Assembly: GCA_035048485.1 (NCBI GenBank)
Contig: CM068587.1
Coordinates: forward strand, 41,849,842 to 41,913,841
Direction of reading: 5' to 3'
DNA: 64,000 nt
From: Pteria penguin
Taxonomy: Eukaryota > Mollusca > Bivalvia > Pterioida > Pteriidae
The translations under genes and the position numbers were made by a program. Under the pieces are notes generated by a model that saw nothing but the letters and a program-made list of their open reading frames with translations, was not told where the DNA came from and made no database searches. Position 1 is the first letter of the stretch. Each line of letters begins with the position of its first letter. Of the stretch, positions 24,049-36,104 are shown piece by piece.

Positions 24049-24345
24049 GTATTTGAACTGCAATAAGTGGTACTCACATTTACGGCTCAAGAAGGGGATG
24101 ATGTATTCGGGTTTCATTAACCCCCCTTCCCCCCCCCCCCCCACCCCCCAAAAAAGAAGCCTTTTTCCATAATTTCTATATTCTCCTTATAGACGTTGTA
24201 TATGTTATCTGTTTGATTTGACTTTGGTATTTGAACTGCAATAAGGGGCTCTCACATTTACGGCTCAAGAAGGGGATAGTGTACTGGGGTTTCATTATCC
24301 CCCTTCCCCCCCCCCCCTCCAATACAGCCTTCCCGCCATAAAATT
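24049..24345. repeat. Direct duplication with poly-C, about 177-bp spacing
   Basis: GTATTTGAACTGCAATAAG, CTCACATTTACGGCTCAAGA and GGGTTTCATTA recur at about 24049 and 24226, each followed by a run of C (24122-24146; 24300-24317). Confidence 0.8.
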
Positions 24346-24453
24346 TTCAGATTCTCTTTATGGATAATATCATTAAGAATGTGTTTTTACAAACTATAGA
24401 ACTGAAAGAGCCAGAGAGAAAATATATTGTAGTGGGCGTCTGAGTGCCTACTA

Positions 24454-24543
24454 TCCTATGACATTTTTGTAATTTGGGAAATTAAAACAATAACAAACAT
24501 TCATGCATGTTTTAATTTTCCAAATTACAAATATGTCATAGGA
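24454..24543. repeat. 35-bp-arm hairpin (foldback)
   Basis: Arms 24454-24488 (TCCTATGACATTTTTGTAAT...) and 24509-24543 are inverted copies with two mismatches, separated by 20 bp. No target-site duplication was identified. It could be a small foldback element or an inverted duplication. Confidence 0.85.
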
Positions 24544-25490
24544 CATTACTAAAAATAAGATGTTAATAAAACAAAGAAGCCGTTCTAAATACATAATTTG
24601 GTTTTCAAGTAACAGTTACTGTCGTATGTATATTCAATGAACACTTTCATAATATCACTCTTAAATAGGGGCAACATGAATCCGGCTTAAACAGAATCAC
24701 CACTGTTTTAGCCGGTAGAGAGGATGTCTTTAATCCAAGTCATTTTCCATTACGTAAAACTTCATGGTCGTTGATAGCAATAAGGAAAACGATTGAATGA
24801 TATGTTTTTAAATTTATATTACAAATTACTAAGTATATTAGAATTAACTACAGTCTTTACTTCGTTCTATAGATGATACGTTGATGGTAAGAGCATTATA
24901 AGGTATGAAGAGTTGTCGTTCTTACGATACGAGGAAGGCTTCACCGACGTCAAGATGAATCTTTATCAAGTAGTATGGCATGACATTTTGTTTCATAAAC
25001 ACAATACCGTGGCCCGTTTTTCCCGATCGCTTCATATTATTTAAGGGTTGGCCCTAAAAATGCTGAACTGTTTTACTTTATTAGACAGAAAAAATAATGT
25101 CTTTATAGAATAGATAAACAATGAACATGCCAAATCGGTGGTATTGGGAATTTTAGCGCAGCGCTATCAAATTCCCCATGCCTCCGCATATCGGACACTT
25201 ATTGAGTTGTCCCACTGAGTGGTCACAGCGAACTGCGCGTCTGACTCTCACCAGATGTCGAGGTGTCGACGAGCCGGGTTATCAGCTATATTGTTTATAA
25301 GTAGAACACTTGCTAATTAGTGAGATTGGTAATTCATGAGGATTATTTTCCCCTTTGTATGGTAATATTCCATAAACTGTCTGAGATAATCTAAGTAAGC
25401 TACATGTACATGTATGATTGCTGGATGTCCTTCGCTTAATGAATCATCAGAGAGTGATGAAAACATTCTTGGATAAAGTCTTAAGTCTTC
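24544..25490. other. Gene-free, no supported feature
   Basis: AT-rich; no exon, SINE head or clear repeat recognised. Text near 25.13-25.21 kb (GCGCAGCGCT, TCCCCATGCC) is locally GC-richer but shows no frame. Confidence 0.4.
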
Positions 25491-25499
25491 ATTTATAAC

Positions 25500-27085
25500 A
25501 ATGTTTCCAGTGATGCTCTTTGTTGTACTAACTAGCTTTATACAGTGATGCTATTTGTTGTACTAACTAGCTTTATATGGGTTTATGTGGGTTTATATAG
25601 TGATGCTCTTTGTTGTACTGATTAGCTTTATACAGTGATGCTATTTGTTGTACTAACTACATGTAGCTTTATATGGGTCTCTGTGGGTTTATATAGTGAT
25701 GCTCTTTGTTGTACTAATTAGCTTTATACAGTGATGCTATTTGTTGTACTAACTAGCTTTATATGGGTTTATGTGGGTTTATATAGTGATGCTCTTTGTT
25801 GTACTAATTAGCTTTATACAGTGATGCTCTTTGTTGTACTAGCTAGCTTTACATGGGTTTTATATAGTGATGCTCTTTGTTGTACTAATAATATTATTAT
25901 TAGCTTTCTACAGTGATGCTCTTTGTTGTACTAACTAGCTTTATATGGGTTTATGTGGGTTTATATAGTGATGCTCTTTGTTGTACTAATTAGCTTTATA
26001 CAGTGATGCTCTTTGTTGTACTAGCTAGCTTTACATGGGTTTTATATAGTGATGCTCTTTGTTGTACTAATAATATTATTATTAGCTTTCTACAGTGATG
26101 CTCTTTGTTGTACTAACTAGCTTTATATGGGTTTATGTGGGTTTATATAGTGATGCTCTTTGTTGTACTAATTAGTTTTATACAGTGATGCTCTTCGTCG
26201 CACTAACTAGCTTTATATGGGTTTATGTTGGTTTATATAGTGATGCTCTTTGTTGTACTGATTAGCTTTATACAGTGATGCTCTTTGTTGTACTAACTAG
26301 CTTTATATGGGTTTATGTTGGTTTATATAGTGATGCTCTTTGTTGTACTGATTAACTTTATACAGTGATGCTATTTGTTGTACTAACTAGCTTTATATGG
26401 GTTTATGTGGGTTTATATAGTGATGCTCTTTGTTGTACTAATTAGCTTTATACAGTGATGCTCTTTGTTGTACTAACTAGCTTTATATGGGTTTATGTGG
26501 GTTTATATAGTGATGCTCTTTGTTGTACTAATTAGCTTTATACAGTGATGCTCTTTGTTGTACTAACTAGCTTTATATGGGTTTATGTTGGTTTATATAG
26601 TGATGCTCTTTGTTGTACTGATTAGCTTTATACAGTGATGCTCTTTGTTGTACTAACTAGCTTTATATGGGTTTATGTTGGTTTATATAGTGATGCTCTT
26701 TGTTGTACTGATTAGCTTTATACAGTGATGCTATTTGTTGTACTAACTAGCTTTATATGGGTTTATGTGGGTTTATATAGTGATGCTCTTGGTTGTACTA
26801 ATTAGCTTTATACAGTGCTGCTCTTTGTTGTACTAGCTAGCTTTACATGGGTTTATGTGGGTTTATATAGTGATGCTCTTGGTTGTACTAATTAGCTTTA
26901 TACAGTGATGCTCTTTGTTGTACTAACTAGCTTTATATGGGTTTATGTGGTTTTATACAGTGATGCTCTTGGTTGTACTAATTAGCTTTATACAATGATG
27001 CTCTTTGTTGTACTAACTAGCTTTATATGGGTTTATGTGGGTTTATACAGTGATGCTCTTGGTTGTACTAACTAGCTTTATATGG
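25500..27085. repeat. 90-bp minisatellite with an internal half-repeat (higher-order array)
   Basis: The unit is made of two related halves: TGATGCTCTTTGTTGTACTA + ATTAGCTTTATACAG, and the same first part + ACTAGCTTTATATGGGTTTATGTGGGTTTATATAG. The combined spacing is 90 bp (26461, 26551, 26641), about 17 copies. Variants include CTATTTG, a TTATGTTGG form, and a pair of longer units carrying AATATTATTATTAGC (25.89 and 26.07 kb), whose recurrence about 180 bp apart shows block duplication. Confidence 0.95.
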
Positions 27086-27159
27086 TCACCTGAGCTACTC
27101 ATTACCTTGATCCGTTTTTGTCAGTTTACAGTCATTCATGTATATGTAATTAAAAGAGG

Positions 27160-27999
27160 CAGATTTATGGAGGGTGGCGCCCCCTTTTCGCCCCCAAATT
27201 TACAAGTTAATCTTACTATCCAATAAATATATAGACGTTATTCATTTCTGAATTTTCATTATTAGTGCAAAGTTATGAAAACATCGGAACAGTCTAATTA
27301 AAATTCGATCTAGTATATCTATACACAATTAAGATAAAAGTTCAAATTTTAGTTAGACTGAAATTAGAAATGATTTTGCACTCAAAATGGCTGAGTATTT
27401 TGGCTAATACTTGGCTTTCACATGTCATGTAGCCCCCCGCCCCTTTTCTCGGAAATCATGGATCCGCCACTGATTAGACTCTAACCATTAACCACAATTC
27501 CCATTTGGACCTAACTTTGTACCATGCGTCCGTATGCAAAGGAGATTAAAATTAACATTTATGTTCCTTTGCAAGAGGAGATGGTTTGTAGACATTGAAA
27601 TAGGATGGGGTCATGAATGCGTGCATCTTCTCCTGTAGATCGCGGAGTCAGAAATACTGCAATTTGTGTTAAAGCTTCCTTATACGGTGTAAATTGCAAG
27701 TGAAACCGTGACCAATGGGGTAAGGATGTGGTCGCAATAGGGACTCAGAGTTTTACATAAGAATATATAGGAAAAAACATACCTTGTCAACAACAGGGCT
27801 TCGGTCCATGAAATGAAAATACAAGTATTTGAAAGTAGATGTCTGTTTAATGAAATCATGGCGTATAAGTTACGATAATTGCCAATAAGAACAAAACGAT
27901 AATGTCAAATATTACATCATTACCCACCTACGTAACGATTGCCAGCCTTAAATATTGGTGTTACTGTTATGAAGTACCCTGTTCATTGACCGTTAAGGT
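27160..27999. other. Gene-free; worn repeat ends GGTGGCGCCCCC / GGATCCGCCACTG
   Basis: At 27172 GGTGGCGCCCCCTTTTCGCC and at 27430-27476 CCCCGCCCCTTTTCTCGG..GGATCCGCCACTG recall the ends of a common invertebrate DNA-transposon fragment. Pairing of the two ends is poor. The remaining DNA has no recognised feature. TTAAATAT at about 27948 could serve as a TATA-like box for the ORF at 28000. Confidence 0.35.
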
Positions 28000-28344
28000 A
28001 TGAACAGAAACTCAGTTGGGATATTTTATGTCGTCTTGTGCAATTGGATCTCATTGTTTACAATAAGATGTGAGAAGCATCCTGTCTTTGATGTAACATC
28101 TGATCACTTTCTCCTTCAATCAATATTGAAGCAATGTCTTCATTCAGAGGAATGGCATACTCCAGCAGTCTTTTACGACCATGTGACCAGGTTTGTAAAT
28201 ACACGATCGTCTAACATTGATTGGCCCGATGCGCCTAGTATACTCTGCAAAGATTTCCCTGCATCAAAATCGATACGCTTTCCCGATTTCCAAAACTTAA
28301 CCAATCAGACTACGAAAGTGCTTCATCACATTTGTAGTAATTGA
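28000..28344 (+). CDS. Possible small secreted protein, 114 aa, single exon (hypothetical)
   Basis: ATG at 28000, TGA at 28342. The first about 24 residues (MNRNSVGIFYVVLCNWISLF) form a plausible signal peptide with a basic start and hydrophobic core, followed by EKHPVFDVTSDHFLLQSILK and an otherwise hydrophilic chain with three Cys in KQCLH, ILCKD and HHICS and one N-glycosylation site (NLT). There are no repeats inside and no frame problems. I do not recognise it. It may be a real single-exon secreted peptide gene or a chance frame in a gene-poor stretch. Confidence 0.35.
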   Translation: MNRNSVGIFYVVLCNWISLFTIRCEKHPVFDVTSDHFLLQSILKQCLHSEEWHTPAVFYDHVTRFVNTRSSNIDWPDAPSILCKDFPASKSIRFPDFQNLTNQTTKVLHHICSN

Positions 28345-29105
28345 TTGAAATGATTATGGAGACACATATTTCGTAATGATTTCTTAACTCAGTAAATGGA
28401 TTGTAACTCTGTTTGTATTTGGAATCGCTGGTCTATAGAATAGACTTCTGGAGTGGACAGGATCGATAGATCGACATTTTTGTGGTCTATGGTGTAGAGG
28501 AAACAAGTCTGGACCTAGTTCTAGGTGCTATATACCATGTAGTCCGTTATATGCTTGCTCCTGTAGACATATAACTGGAGTAACATAAAAAAGGCGATCT
28601 ACATTCTCCACTTTATAATGTCAGATGTATCGCAATCACCAGATTAAGAAGAAAAAAGCAGTCCTCTCCTCCACTGTATCCGTGTTAGGAGTTTGAACGT
28701 GCCTAAATAATCAATTTAGTATGGATTTATGTCATATCAGGGAATGTTCATGGTGTATTGATTCACAGAGGACCTTTTGTGTGCTGTTGTAGCGGTACGA
28801 CTCTTGCATTCCTGGCTTTCATCATCATGTATATTCCTATAAAGGTAGGGGTTTCTGTAAATTCTCATCTTTACAATACCAGGTGGTTCTCTCGTTATGC
28901 CATGTTTCCTATTAAGTTATTATGAAATTCTTGCTTTGTCATGATTCCTGTAAAGGAATTATGCTATTTTTATTGTAAGTGAATGGTATATTATATTATT
29001 TATTATATCCTTGGGCGCATGTTTGACTTGAGTTTCAATGATATGTTTTTATATTTTTGAACATCTATTCAATGTGTTTAATACATAAGTACAAAATGTA
29101 TATAG
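28345..29105. other. Gene-free, no supported feature
   Basis: AT-rich sequence without repeats of note between the possible ORF at 28.0 kb and the 53-bp array. Confidence 0.4.
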
Positions 29106-29109
29106 ACAT

Positions 29110-30243
29110 AGGTTACCTATGTGATCTTGTAGGTAGTAAGTATAATGAGGTATATGGGCTAAGGTCTACCTTTGTGATCTTGTAGGTAGTAAGTGTAATG
29201 AGGTATATGGGGTAAGGTTTACCTTTGTGATCTTGTAAGTAGTAAGTATAATGAGGTATATGGGCTAAGGTCTACCTTTGTGATCTTGTAGGCAGTAAGT
29301 GTAATGAGGTATATGGGCTAAGGTTTACCTTTGTGATCTTGTAGGTAGTAAGTGTAATGAGGTATATGGGCTAAGGTCTACCTTTGTGATCTTGTAGGTA
29401 GTAAGTGTAATGAGATTTATGGGCTAAGGTCTACCTTTGTGATCTTGTAGGTAGTAAGTGTAATGAGGTATATGGGCTAAGGTTTACCTTTGTGATCTTG
29501 TAGGTAGTAAGTGTAATGAGGTATATGGGCTAAGGTCTACCTTTGTGATCTTGTAGGTAGTAAGTGTAATGAGATTTATGGGCTAAGGTTTACCTTTGTG
29601 ATCTTGTAGGTAGTAAGTGTAATGAGGTATATGGGGTAAGGTTTACCTTTGTGATCTTGTAGGTAGTAAGTGTAATGAGATTTATGGGCTAAGGTTTACC
29701 TTTGTCATCTTGTAGGTAGTAAGTGTAATGAGATTTATGGGCTAAGGTTTACCTTTGTGATCTTGTAGGTAGTAAGTGTAATGAGGTATATGGGCTAAGG
29801 TCTACCTTTGTGATCTTGTAGGTAGTAAGTGTAATGAGATTTATGGGCTAAGGTTTACTTTTGTCATCTTGTAGGTAGTAAGTGTAATGAGGTATATGGG
29901 CTAAGGTCTACCTTTGTGATCTTGTAGGTAGTAAGTGTAATGAGATTTATGGGCTAAGGTTTACCTTTGTCATCTTGTAGGTAGTAAGTGTAATGAGGTA
30001 TATGGGCTAAGGTTTACCTTTGTGATCTTGTAGGTAGTAAGTGTAATGAGGTACATGGGCTAAGGTTTACCTTTGTGATCTTGTAGGTAGTAAGTGTAAT
30101 GAGATTTATGGGCTAAGGTTTACCTTTGTCATCTTTTAGGTAATGAGGTATATTAGCTAAGGTTTACCTTTGTGATTTTTTAGGTAATGAGGTATATGGG
30201 CTAAGGTTTACCTTTGTAATGTTGTAGGTAGTAAGTGTAATGG
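29110..30243. repeat. 53-bp minisatellite, about 21 copies
   Basis: Unit: GGTAGTAAGTGTAATGAGGT + ATATGGGCTAAGGTTTACCT + TTGTGATCTTGTA; spacing is 53 bp (29344, 29397). Copies mix GAGGTATATGG/GAGATTTATGG, TCTACC/TTTACC and GTGATC/GTCATC states. The last copies are truncated (30.13-30.19 kb). Each unit contains AAGGTTTACCTT, a short dyad. Confidence 0.95.
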
Positions 30244-30700
30244 AGTATATTTCTCACTCTAGACAGATTTCCTGATCGTGAACTTTCATATCTGTAGTAC
30301 AGGGCTTCAAGTGAAAGTAACTCAATCGATTTGCCTGAATTTCATACGTTTTGAAGTCTCTTGCCTTTGCCATTACGTTCTGTTGGAAGTGGATATGTTT
30401 GTCAAAGATTGTTATTAGGTATCCATCGTTCGTTATTAAAGTTATCATATCTTGACGTATAATATCGATTGTTTTGTGAATCGTAGTGATAATAAGTGGA
30501 GAAGCCATTAATTACAATTTAATGAATAATTAATCCACACTAGTCCTTCCATGTGTATGTGAACGAATCTTGCTATATCGTGAAGACAATTTATTGTAAG
30601 ATAATCATTCACATTATTCTTTTTATCTGAAATACAAATAGAATGTGATCTGTACATAGTGAACCAAGGTGGTATCTGTGGTTACGGCACCTGCCTTATG
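30244..30700. other. Gene-free, no supported feature
   Basis: An 84-codon minus frame (30254-30508) has no motif. Otherwise AT-rich non-repetitive DNA. Confidence 0.4.
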
Positions 30701-30800
30701 CTTTACGCAGGAATTTAGACCTGTACAGCGGATTTACCCAGAGCAGTGAGGGATCTATTTGTCCCGAGCAAAACACGCTACCGACTGCGATAAGCCTGAG
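30700..30800 (-). mobile_element. Worn SINE family A fragment
   Basis: GAATTTAGACCTGTACAGCG, ACCCAGAGCAGTGAGGGATC and TATTTGTCCCG match, in order, the minus-strand SINE A body (AATTTTGACC, CCGAAGCAGTGAGGGATC, TTTAACGTGCC). The head has decayed. Confidence 0.5.
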
Positions 30801-30942
30801 CCAGAGCCCACAATCAGCTAAAGTCAAAGCTAACATTGTCCTTCCGTCGTATGTCTGTCAACGTTCCGTCGTATATCTGTTGACTTTCAACATTTTCATC
30901 TCACCAGAGTTCTTTAGAAGGATGTATTGAAAGTTATTTATT

Positions 30943-32087
30943 TTGATTCCATTCCGAAATCAATTTTGAACGTTTCTTTTACTCTAATTTTTGGGAGTAA
31001 TTTCTTTGATATCTAGCTTGCCATGACGAAAGCCTAGAGAGCTATTATCATACCCCTGGCGTTGTCGTCATTGTCATCGTGCAGCGTCCGTGGACAAAAT
31101 TTTAAGCTGGGCTATATCTTTTGAACTTTAAAAGGAAGAGCTTTAATATTCTACATATGGATTCCTCATGACCAGGACTTTCACTTGGAACCATGAGTTT
31201 TGTCCAAATGACCTTGACCTACTTTTTAAAACTTTACCCTCGGCTTTATTTTTTGAACAGGGAAAGATACGTCTTTAATATTCCACATATGGATTCCTCA
31301 AGACCGTAGCTTTGAATTGATACCTTGACTTTCGACGTTGTGTCTTTCACCTTGGACTTCGACCCACTTTTCAAAATCTAATAAATTATGAACCGCTAAA
31401 GAATTCTTCATGCCATTGACACTAATATAGTTTGGTCAATAACTTCTGTTTAGATATCTTTATAAGGTAGGGAAACACATTTTCTCGATCTCATCTGCTT
31501 CTTAGATTTATTCTCTTAAAAATTAATACCCATTTCCGGCGAGCTTTGTTGTCTTCTGATAACTCTTATTCCCTTGTAGAGTGATAACGATGAATCAATT
31601 CTACATATTTTATATTTTAAGGAAATGTCATTGTAAACAATTGGAATGCAAAATAAAAAAAGAATCAGAATTAATGAATTTTGTAATGAAAAGAAAAAAT
31701 GGAGATGCACTAATGTATATTATATGAAGCTTTGGCAGACTCCCCTTTGCAGAACTGATCAACGATTTTGATGAAACTTGGCATAATGGAAGATATCCAG
31801 CCGAAACCCCTTTACAAGTATTCTCGCTATTTTCCCGATCGACCCAAGAGTGAGTCCTCATTGTGGTAAATTAGGTATAGGGAGGAAGCCGCTTTTTCCA
31901 TAAGAAATACAGATAAATAAAAATTAATGATAAGAAGTATTTAAGAAGAATATGTTGCTTTTGATTTGATTCTGATAAGAATTTTTTGACAAAGGGTACT
32001 TTAATAATGAATGTAAAATTCTGATGCTTTCTTATTTTGTTACAAAATGCCCAGATGAGCAGTATAGGTTCATTTTGGCCTCTTGTT
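30943..32087 (+). mobile_element. Interspersed repeat of the GACCTTGACC / CTTGTT-ended type, composite
   Basis: Starts TTCCATTCCGAAATCAA (shared with 44.23 kb), then CTATTATCATACCCCTGGCG, two diverged core copies containing 'CTTTAATATTCTACATATGG ATTCCTCA', and GAGCTTTGTTGTCTTCTGAT. A final part ends GGTTCATTTTGGCCTCTTGTT at 32087. The pieces suggest nested or joined members of one repeat class. No coding capacity. Confidence 0.55.
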
Positions 32088-32632
32088 GATGTGAAGATAC
32101 ATCATTAGAACATCCTTACTTGTTTACAATAATCTGTTATAAACAAAATTATTAAACCGATCAGATCGAACAGCACACAGTGCGTGTATTTGTTACCATA
32201 TATACTGCCATATACATCGTGACGATGTGTTCATTAGATTCCATATTTGTTAAATGTTCTTTTATTTCGTATTCACTGTCCCCATCTGTTTTGAGAAAAA
32301 GTATGATGAAAAGTGTTGTAAGAAATTAATGCAGTGTTTTCATTGCACACCAGTTCTGGTAAGATAATTAAGTTATATACAGCATAGAGACAAACTTGAT
32401 AGATGAGCTATAAATCATAATCAATATTCCTGAATAGCGAACCCAAACTTATGAATGCATGATCATACGTGGCACTAATTAAAATAAATACGTCCACCAC
32501 CTTAATGATTATTAAGGGTTATGATTAAAAACGAAGGAAATCTGGATTGGATTCCGTTCGGGCCATATGCAGCACCACTATATGTAATTCAGTGATTGTT
32601 CAATCTCTGGATAAAATTCTGTTAAAAATTCT
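32088..32632. other. Gene-free, no supported feature
   Basis: AT-rich DNA; no exon or repeat recognised. Confidence 0.4.
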
Positions 32633-32645
32633 TTAAAGCCATCTG

Positions 32646-32813
32646 GTTTGTTGATTGATTGGTGTCATATGTCGCTTTCTGAGTTCAGTTTACATATCTT
32701 CACAGAAACAGAAGGTAACCAATCTCTTAAATATAGTGGTGTAACTCGGGAATCGAACCTGGATCGTCTGCACCACAAGCATAGCGCTTAAACACTACAT
32801 CAAGTCTGCCTCC
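32646..32813 (-). mobile_element. tRNA-headed SINE, family B, with 13-bp target-site duplication
   Basis: On the minus strand the head reads AGGCAGACTTGATGTAGTG, the B-box-like part GGTTCGATTCCCGAG, then GGTTACCTTCTG and AGAAAGCGACATATGACACC. Flanks TTAAAGCCATCTG (32633-32645) and TTAAAGTCATCTG (32814-32826) differ at one base. The same family is seen at 48591-48750. Confidence 0.8.
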
Positions 32814-32847
32814 TTAAAGTCATCTGAGGAATAACATATTTTTCATA

Positions 32848-32883
32848 TAACACTTCCATGAAAACATTGACGATTTATGTGAC

Positions 32884-32952
<69 letters not shown>

Positions 32953-32984
32953 AGAAAATCGTCAATGTTTTCATGGAAGTGTTA
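32848..32984. repeat. (CA)n microsatellite enclosed by a perfect 28-bp inverted repeat
   Basis: Arms 32848-32875 and 32957-32984 (TAACACTTCCATGAAAACAT...) are perfect inverted copies. Between them are TATGTGACATAA and about 60 bp of (AC)n at 32887-32948. The arms have no mismatch, so the structure is young or conserved by conversion. Confidence 0.95.
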
Positions 32985-33004
32985 GACAATAGGTGATCCC
33001 ATCC

Positions 33005-33112
33005 CTTGAACAAAAAAACCAAAACCAAAAAAAAAAAAACAACAAAAAACACAAAACACCCCCCCCCCCCAAAAACCCCCCCCCCAAAAAAAAAAAAAGA
33101 AAAACAAACAAA
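33005..33112. repeat. Low-complexity A/C-run block
   Basis: Runs of A and C alternate, ending in (AAAC)n. The G-rich/F-rich frames across it are artefacts. Confidence 0.9.
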
Positions 33113-34655
33113 CAAACTTCCCAGCTTTGTGAAAAGCAGACGCCATAATGTCTAAATTAATGGACACAAGAACTTTATGTCGTCTTTTGTTAACTTTGTT
33201 GCAATATATTTCACCGATTTAAGAGTATAAAAGAGCATCTGTATTTCATTTTTATTTTATAACTTTTTATTTACATTTGTTTTTGTCAGGGAAAACTTTC
33301 AACGTATTTTCAAGAACCATTTGAGGTATTTTGATGAAAATTTACTTAAGTGATAGCACGAAGAAAAAAAAAATGGAAAAGGGGTGGTCTTTTAGGGAAT
33401 TTTGGTGATGTTAGGGGGAATTTTTCGCTATCTCCATCTGTCTTAATAACGAAATTTTCTTCATTTATAGTACATATGACGCATGGGAGATTTGATATAT
33501 AACATGTAATACTGCAATTTTTACCCGTCCTAATGGCTTTAATTAAAACAAAAAGGTTTTTATGGAAAGGATCAGATAATTGTCCCAAGCATCACTAGTC
33601 TTCAAGCATAACATTTGCAGTATTTGGTTGCTCATATTCGATTTTTATCATATTGCACAGCAATCTCTTGTCTATAATTGACAATTTTTGTCTGTCAAGC
33701 TGCGCATCTTGCGAAGTCTTCCGAAGTCAACAATTGCCGAGTGGCGATTTCTTTTGCATACTAATACAGGAACATCAAATTCGATACGTGGGTTGATGTT
33801 AACAATAACCTATATACTAGAACTTAATTCATAACCTAGACCTTTACTTTGTGATTCAGGAAATATGTTGATTTTGATATAGTAACCTATATACAAGACC
33901 GAAATTTACAACCTTGACCTTTACTCTGTGATTCAGGAAATATATTAGTATTTGAAATTGCTTCTGAATATACACATGTCTACAGAGATTGATAAAATGT
34001 TGATGTTAAGCGTTTTAGACCCATTAATGCAATCTTGTTAACTTTATTCGATACATATAAACGAGAATACCATTCGTGACAGTAATTTATATAAATCGAT
34101 ATATGGTACCATTTCCTTTTGTCGGCCACGGCTGTTCCGTAATGCAAGTTGATTCAAGGTAGAGAATTCTATTGCAATGTTTGATCCGAATTCCTAGACA
34201 TTAACATAAAAGAATTACCGTTTTAATTGTATATAAGCAAGTACTGGTTTAAGAACCAATGTTAAAGGTAAAGCCGGACCCATTTGGTACATGTACACAA
34301 TTTTATCCCAAAGTACAAATTTACATATGAATAAAATGATTAACTTAAACGCCACTATTTCACTGCTAGTTCACTTGAGTAGTGTTTGAAATAAAGTACA
34401 TTTAATCTTTATATTCTCTATGATTTCCCTCATATTTGTGGAAAACCAATGTAGTCGGTACGTGATATTATGTGTTGTGGTCTCGTTTACCAATATTGAA
34501 TGACATCCATCTGAGCTGTCCTATCTAGGAATCGTTACAATGAAGTTTTGCCTTTTAAGATAAGAAATACATTTTAAAATAACATTCATTCGACGGATAG
34601 TTATGTATTTGGGCAAAGTGTTTGTAGGTAAAAGCCATTTAGCCTTCTGTGTTTT
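33113..34655. other. Gene-free; one local duplication
   Basis: Between 33.79 and 33.95 kb, ATAACCTATATACTAGA..., GACCTTTACTTTGTGATTCAGG and AAATATGTTGAT recur about 80-85 bp apart (33808/33885), a diverged duplication. No exon recognised elsewhere. Confidence 0.45.
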
Positions 34656-34656
34656 T

Positions 34657-35410
34657 GCCCCGGGTCGATAGGGGGGGGGCATATTTTTTCAGTCTGTGTG
34701 TTTGCCTGTGGGAATATGTGTTCACTGTGGTAAGACCTTTTTATTAATACCATAATTTATTATCTTGTGACTTTGACCTTAACGTTTGACCTACATTAAA
34801 AATCATTGACCATAAGGCTTTAATTATAGGAGCTAGAACTTTTATATATCACATGTGAATCCTTGCTGTATGGCCTTTTAGTCGATACTATAACAACCTT
34901 GTGACCTTGACCATCAATTGTGATCTAAATTTAAAATTCAAAATAAATTTTAACATTGGCTTACACTTTTGAACCATGGATTTGATATTTCACATGTGTG
35001 TTCCTCGTGGCGAAACCTTTTCACTAATACTATAGTTTGAGACTTTGTGACCTTGACTGTCGCGGTTGACATACATTTTTAAAAAATAATTCGTGGACAT
35101 AACTCTTCAATTTTGTTTGTTCGTGGGAGCTATGGCTTTCATATTTCTCATAACTTTCGGCCTTGAAACCTTAACCTACTTGTTAAGGTTGATCTACATT
35201 TAATTTAACTTAATTAGAAAATCTCTAATATTGGCCTTTACTTTTAAACAACAGGAGTTTTGCTTTGATATGTCATATTTGTTCTTTGTGACAAAACCTT
35301 TCCATTGATACCATAATTTGATACCTTGTAAGCTTGACCTTGTCCTACATTTAGAAAACTTTACCATGCCCATACCATTTAAGTCATAGGGAGTAGGTTT
35401 CAGATGTCTT
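34657..35410 (+). mobile_element. GACCTTGACC-type interspersed repeat with tandem core
   Basis: The left end TTTGCCCCGGGTCGATAGGG..GGGGCATA can fold like the 4.24-kb repeat. It is followed by CAGTCTGTGTGTTTGCCTGT and four diverged cores, each with 'TTTCACATGTGTATTCCT', 'GACCTTTTCA-TAATACTAT' and 'GTGACCTTGACC' (34.73, 34.86, 34.98, 35.2 kb). No clear right end. Confidence 0.6.
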
Positions 35411-36090
35411 CTGTTTTCTTTTTTACATCTACACTTATTCTCGGTTATTATTCAACCCATAGGTAACTGACTTGGTTGTGTGGGAGTTTTCCTGTAGGAC
35501 TGTACATACTTTATACATTGTACATCAATACACCATGGCTTGTAATACATTAAAAATAAAGAATAAATCACCCAAACTTTTACTAACTCCTCTAAGATTA
35601 CCCTCTGTGTCTACTATTCATCTTCCTCGCACTTCTTTTAAAAAGTTGTTCAGTACTACTAAAGTTAATATTTGTTTCCTCTAAGCTATAACTGTTCTTA
35701 TAATTAATCCAAAATAATTTCAAAATCCATAAAATCTAAACATAGCGGGTATTCAAAGCCTTACATATTTCTGATAGCAACATATTGTTCTATAAAAGTT
35801 TCGTGTGTAATAAATTTCTATGACCTCTCTTCTTGAGAAACCTGTTGATCCTTGTTCTCTATATGGAGGATTATTTATAAATTGTTTAATGTGTCTCCTT
35901 TGATTGTGCTGCTTTTGCGGTGAGTGGGAAGGTGGGCGCCCGGTTAACCGCACCTATTGAGTGACATTTGTCACTGAAATTGACCGTCCTAAGTCGGTAT
36001 CGTAACCGCAACACAGTCGAATATTTCTGTCGTTTTTCCGTGTATATTCTACTATTATCATGTTTTATGTGCATATCCTTGGTGATTTGT
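35411..36090. other. Gene-free, no supported feature
   Basis: Contains a hydrophilic 70-codon frame at 35472-35684 (+) without an ATG at its start or splice support; treated as chance. Confidence 0.4.
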
Positions 36091-36104
36091 GTCACACAGC
36101 TTTG

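Noticed and set aside
32843..33167. Frames rich in Val-Cys, Phe and Gly
   Set aside because: Produced by the (CA)n tract and A/C runs.
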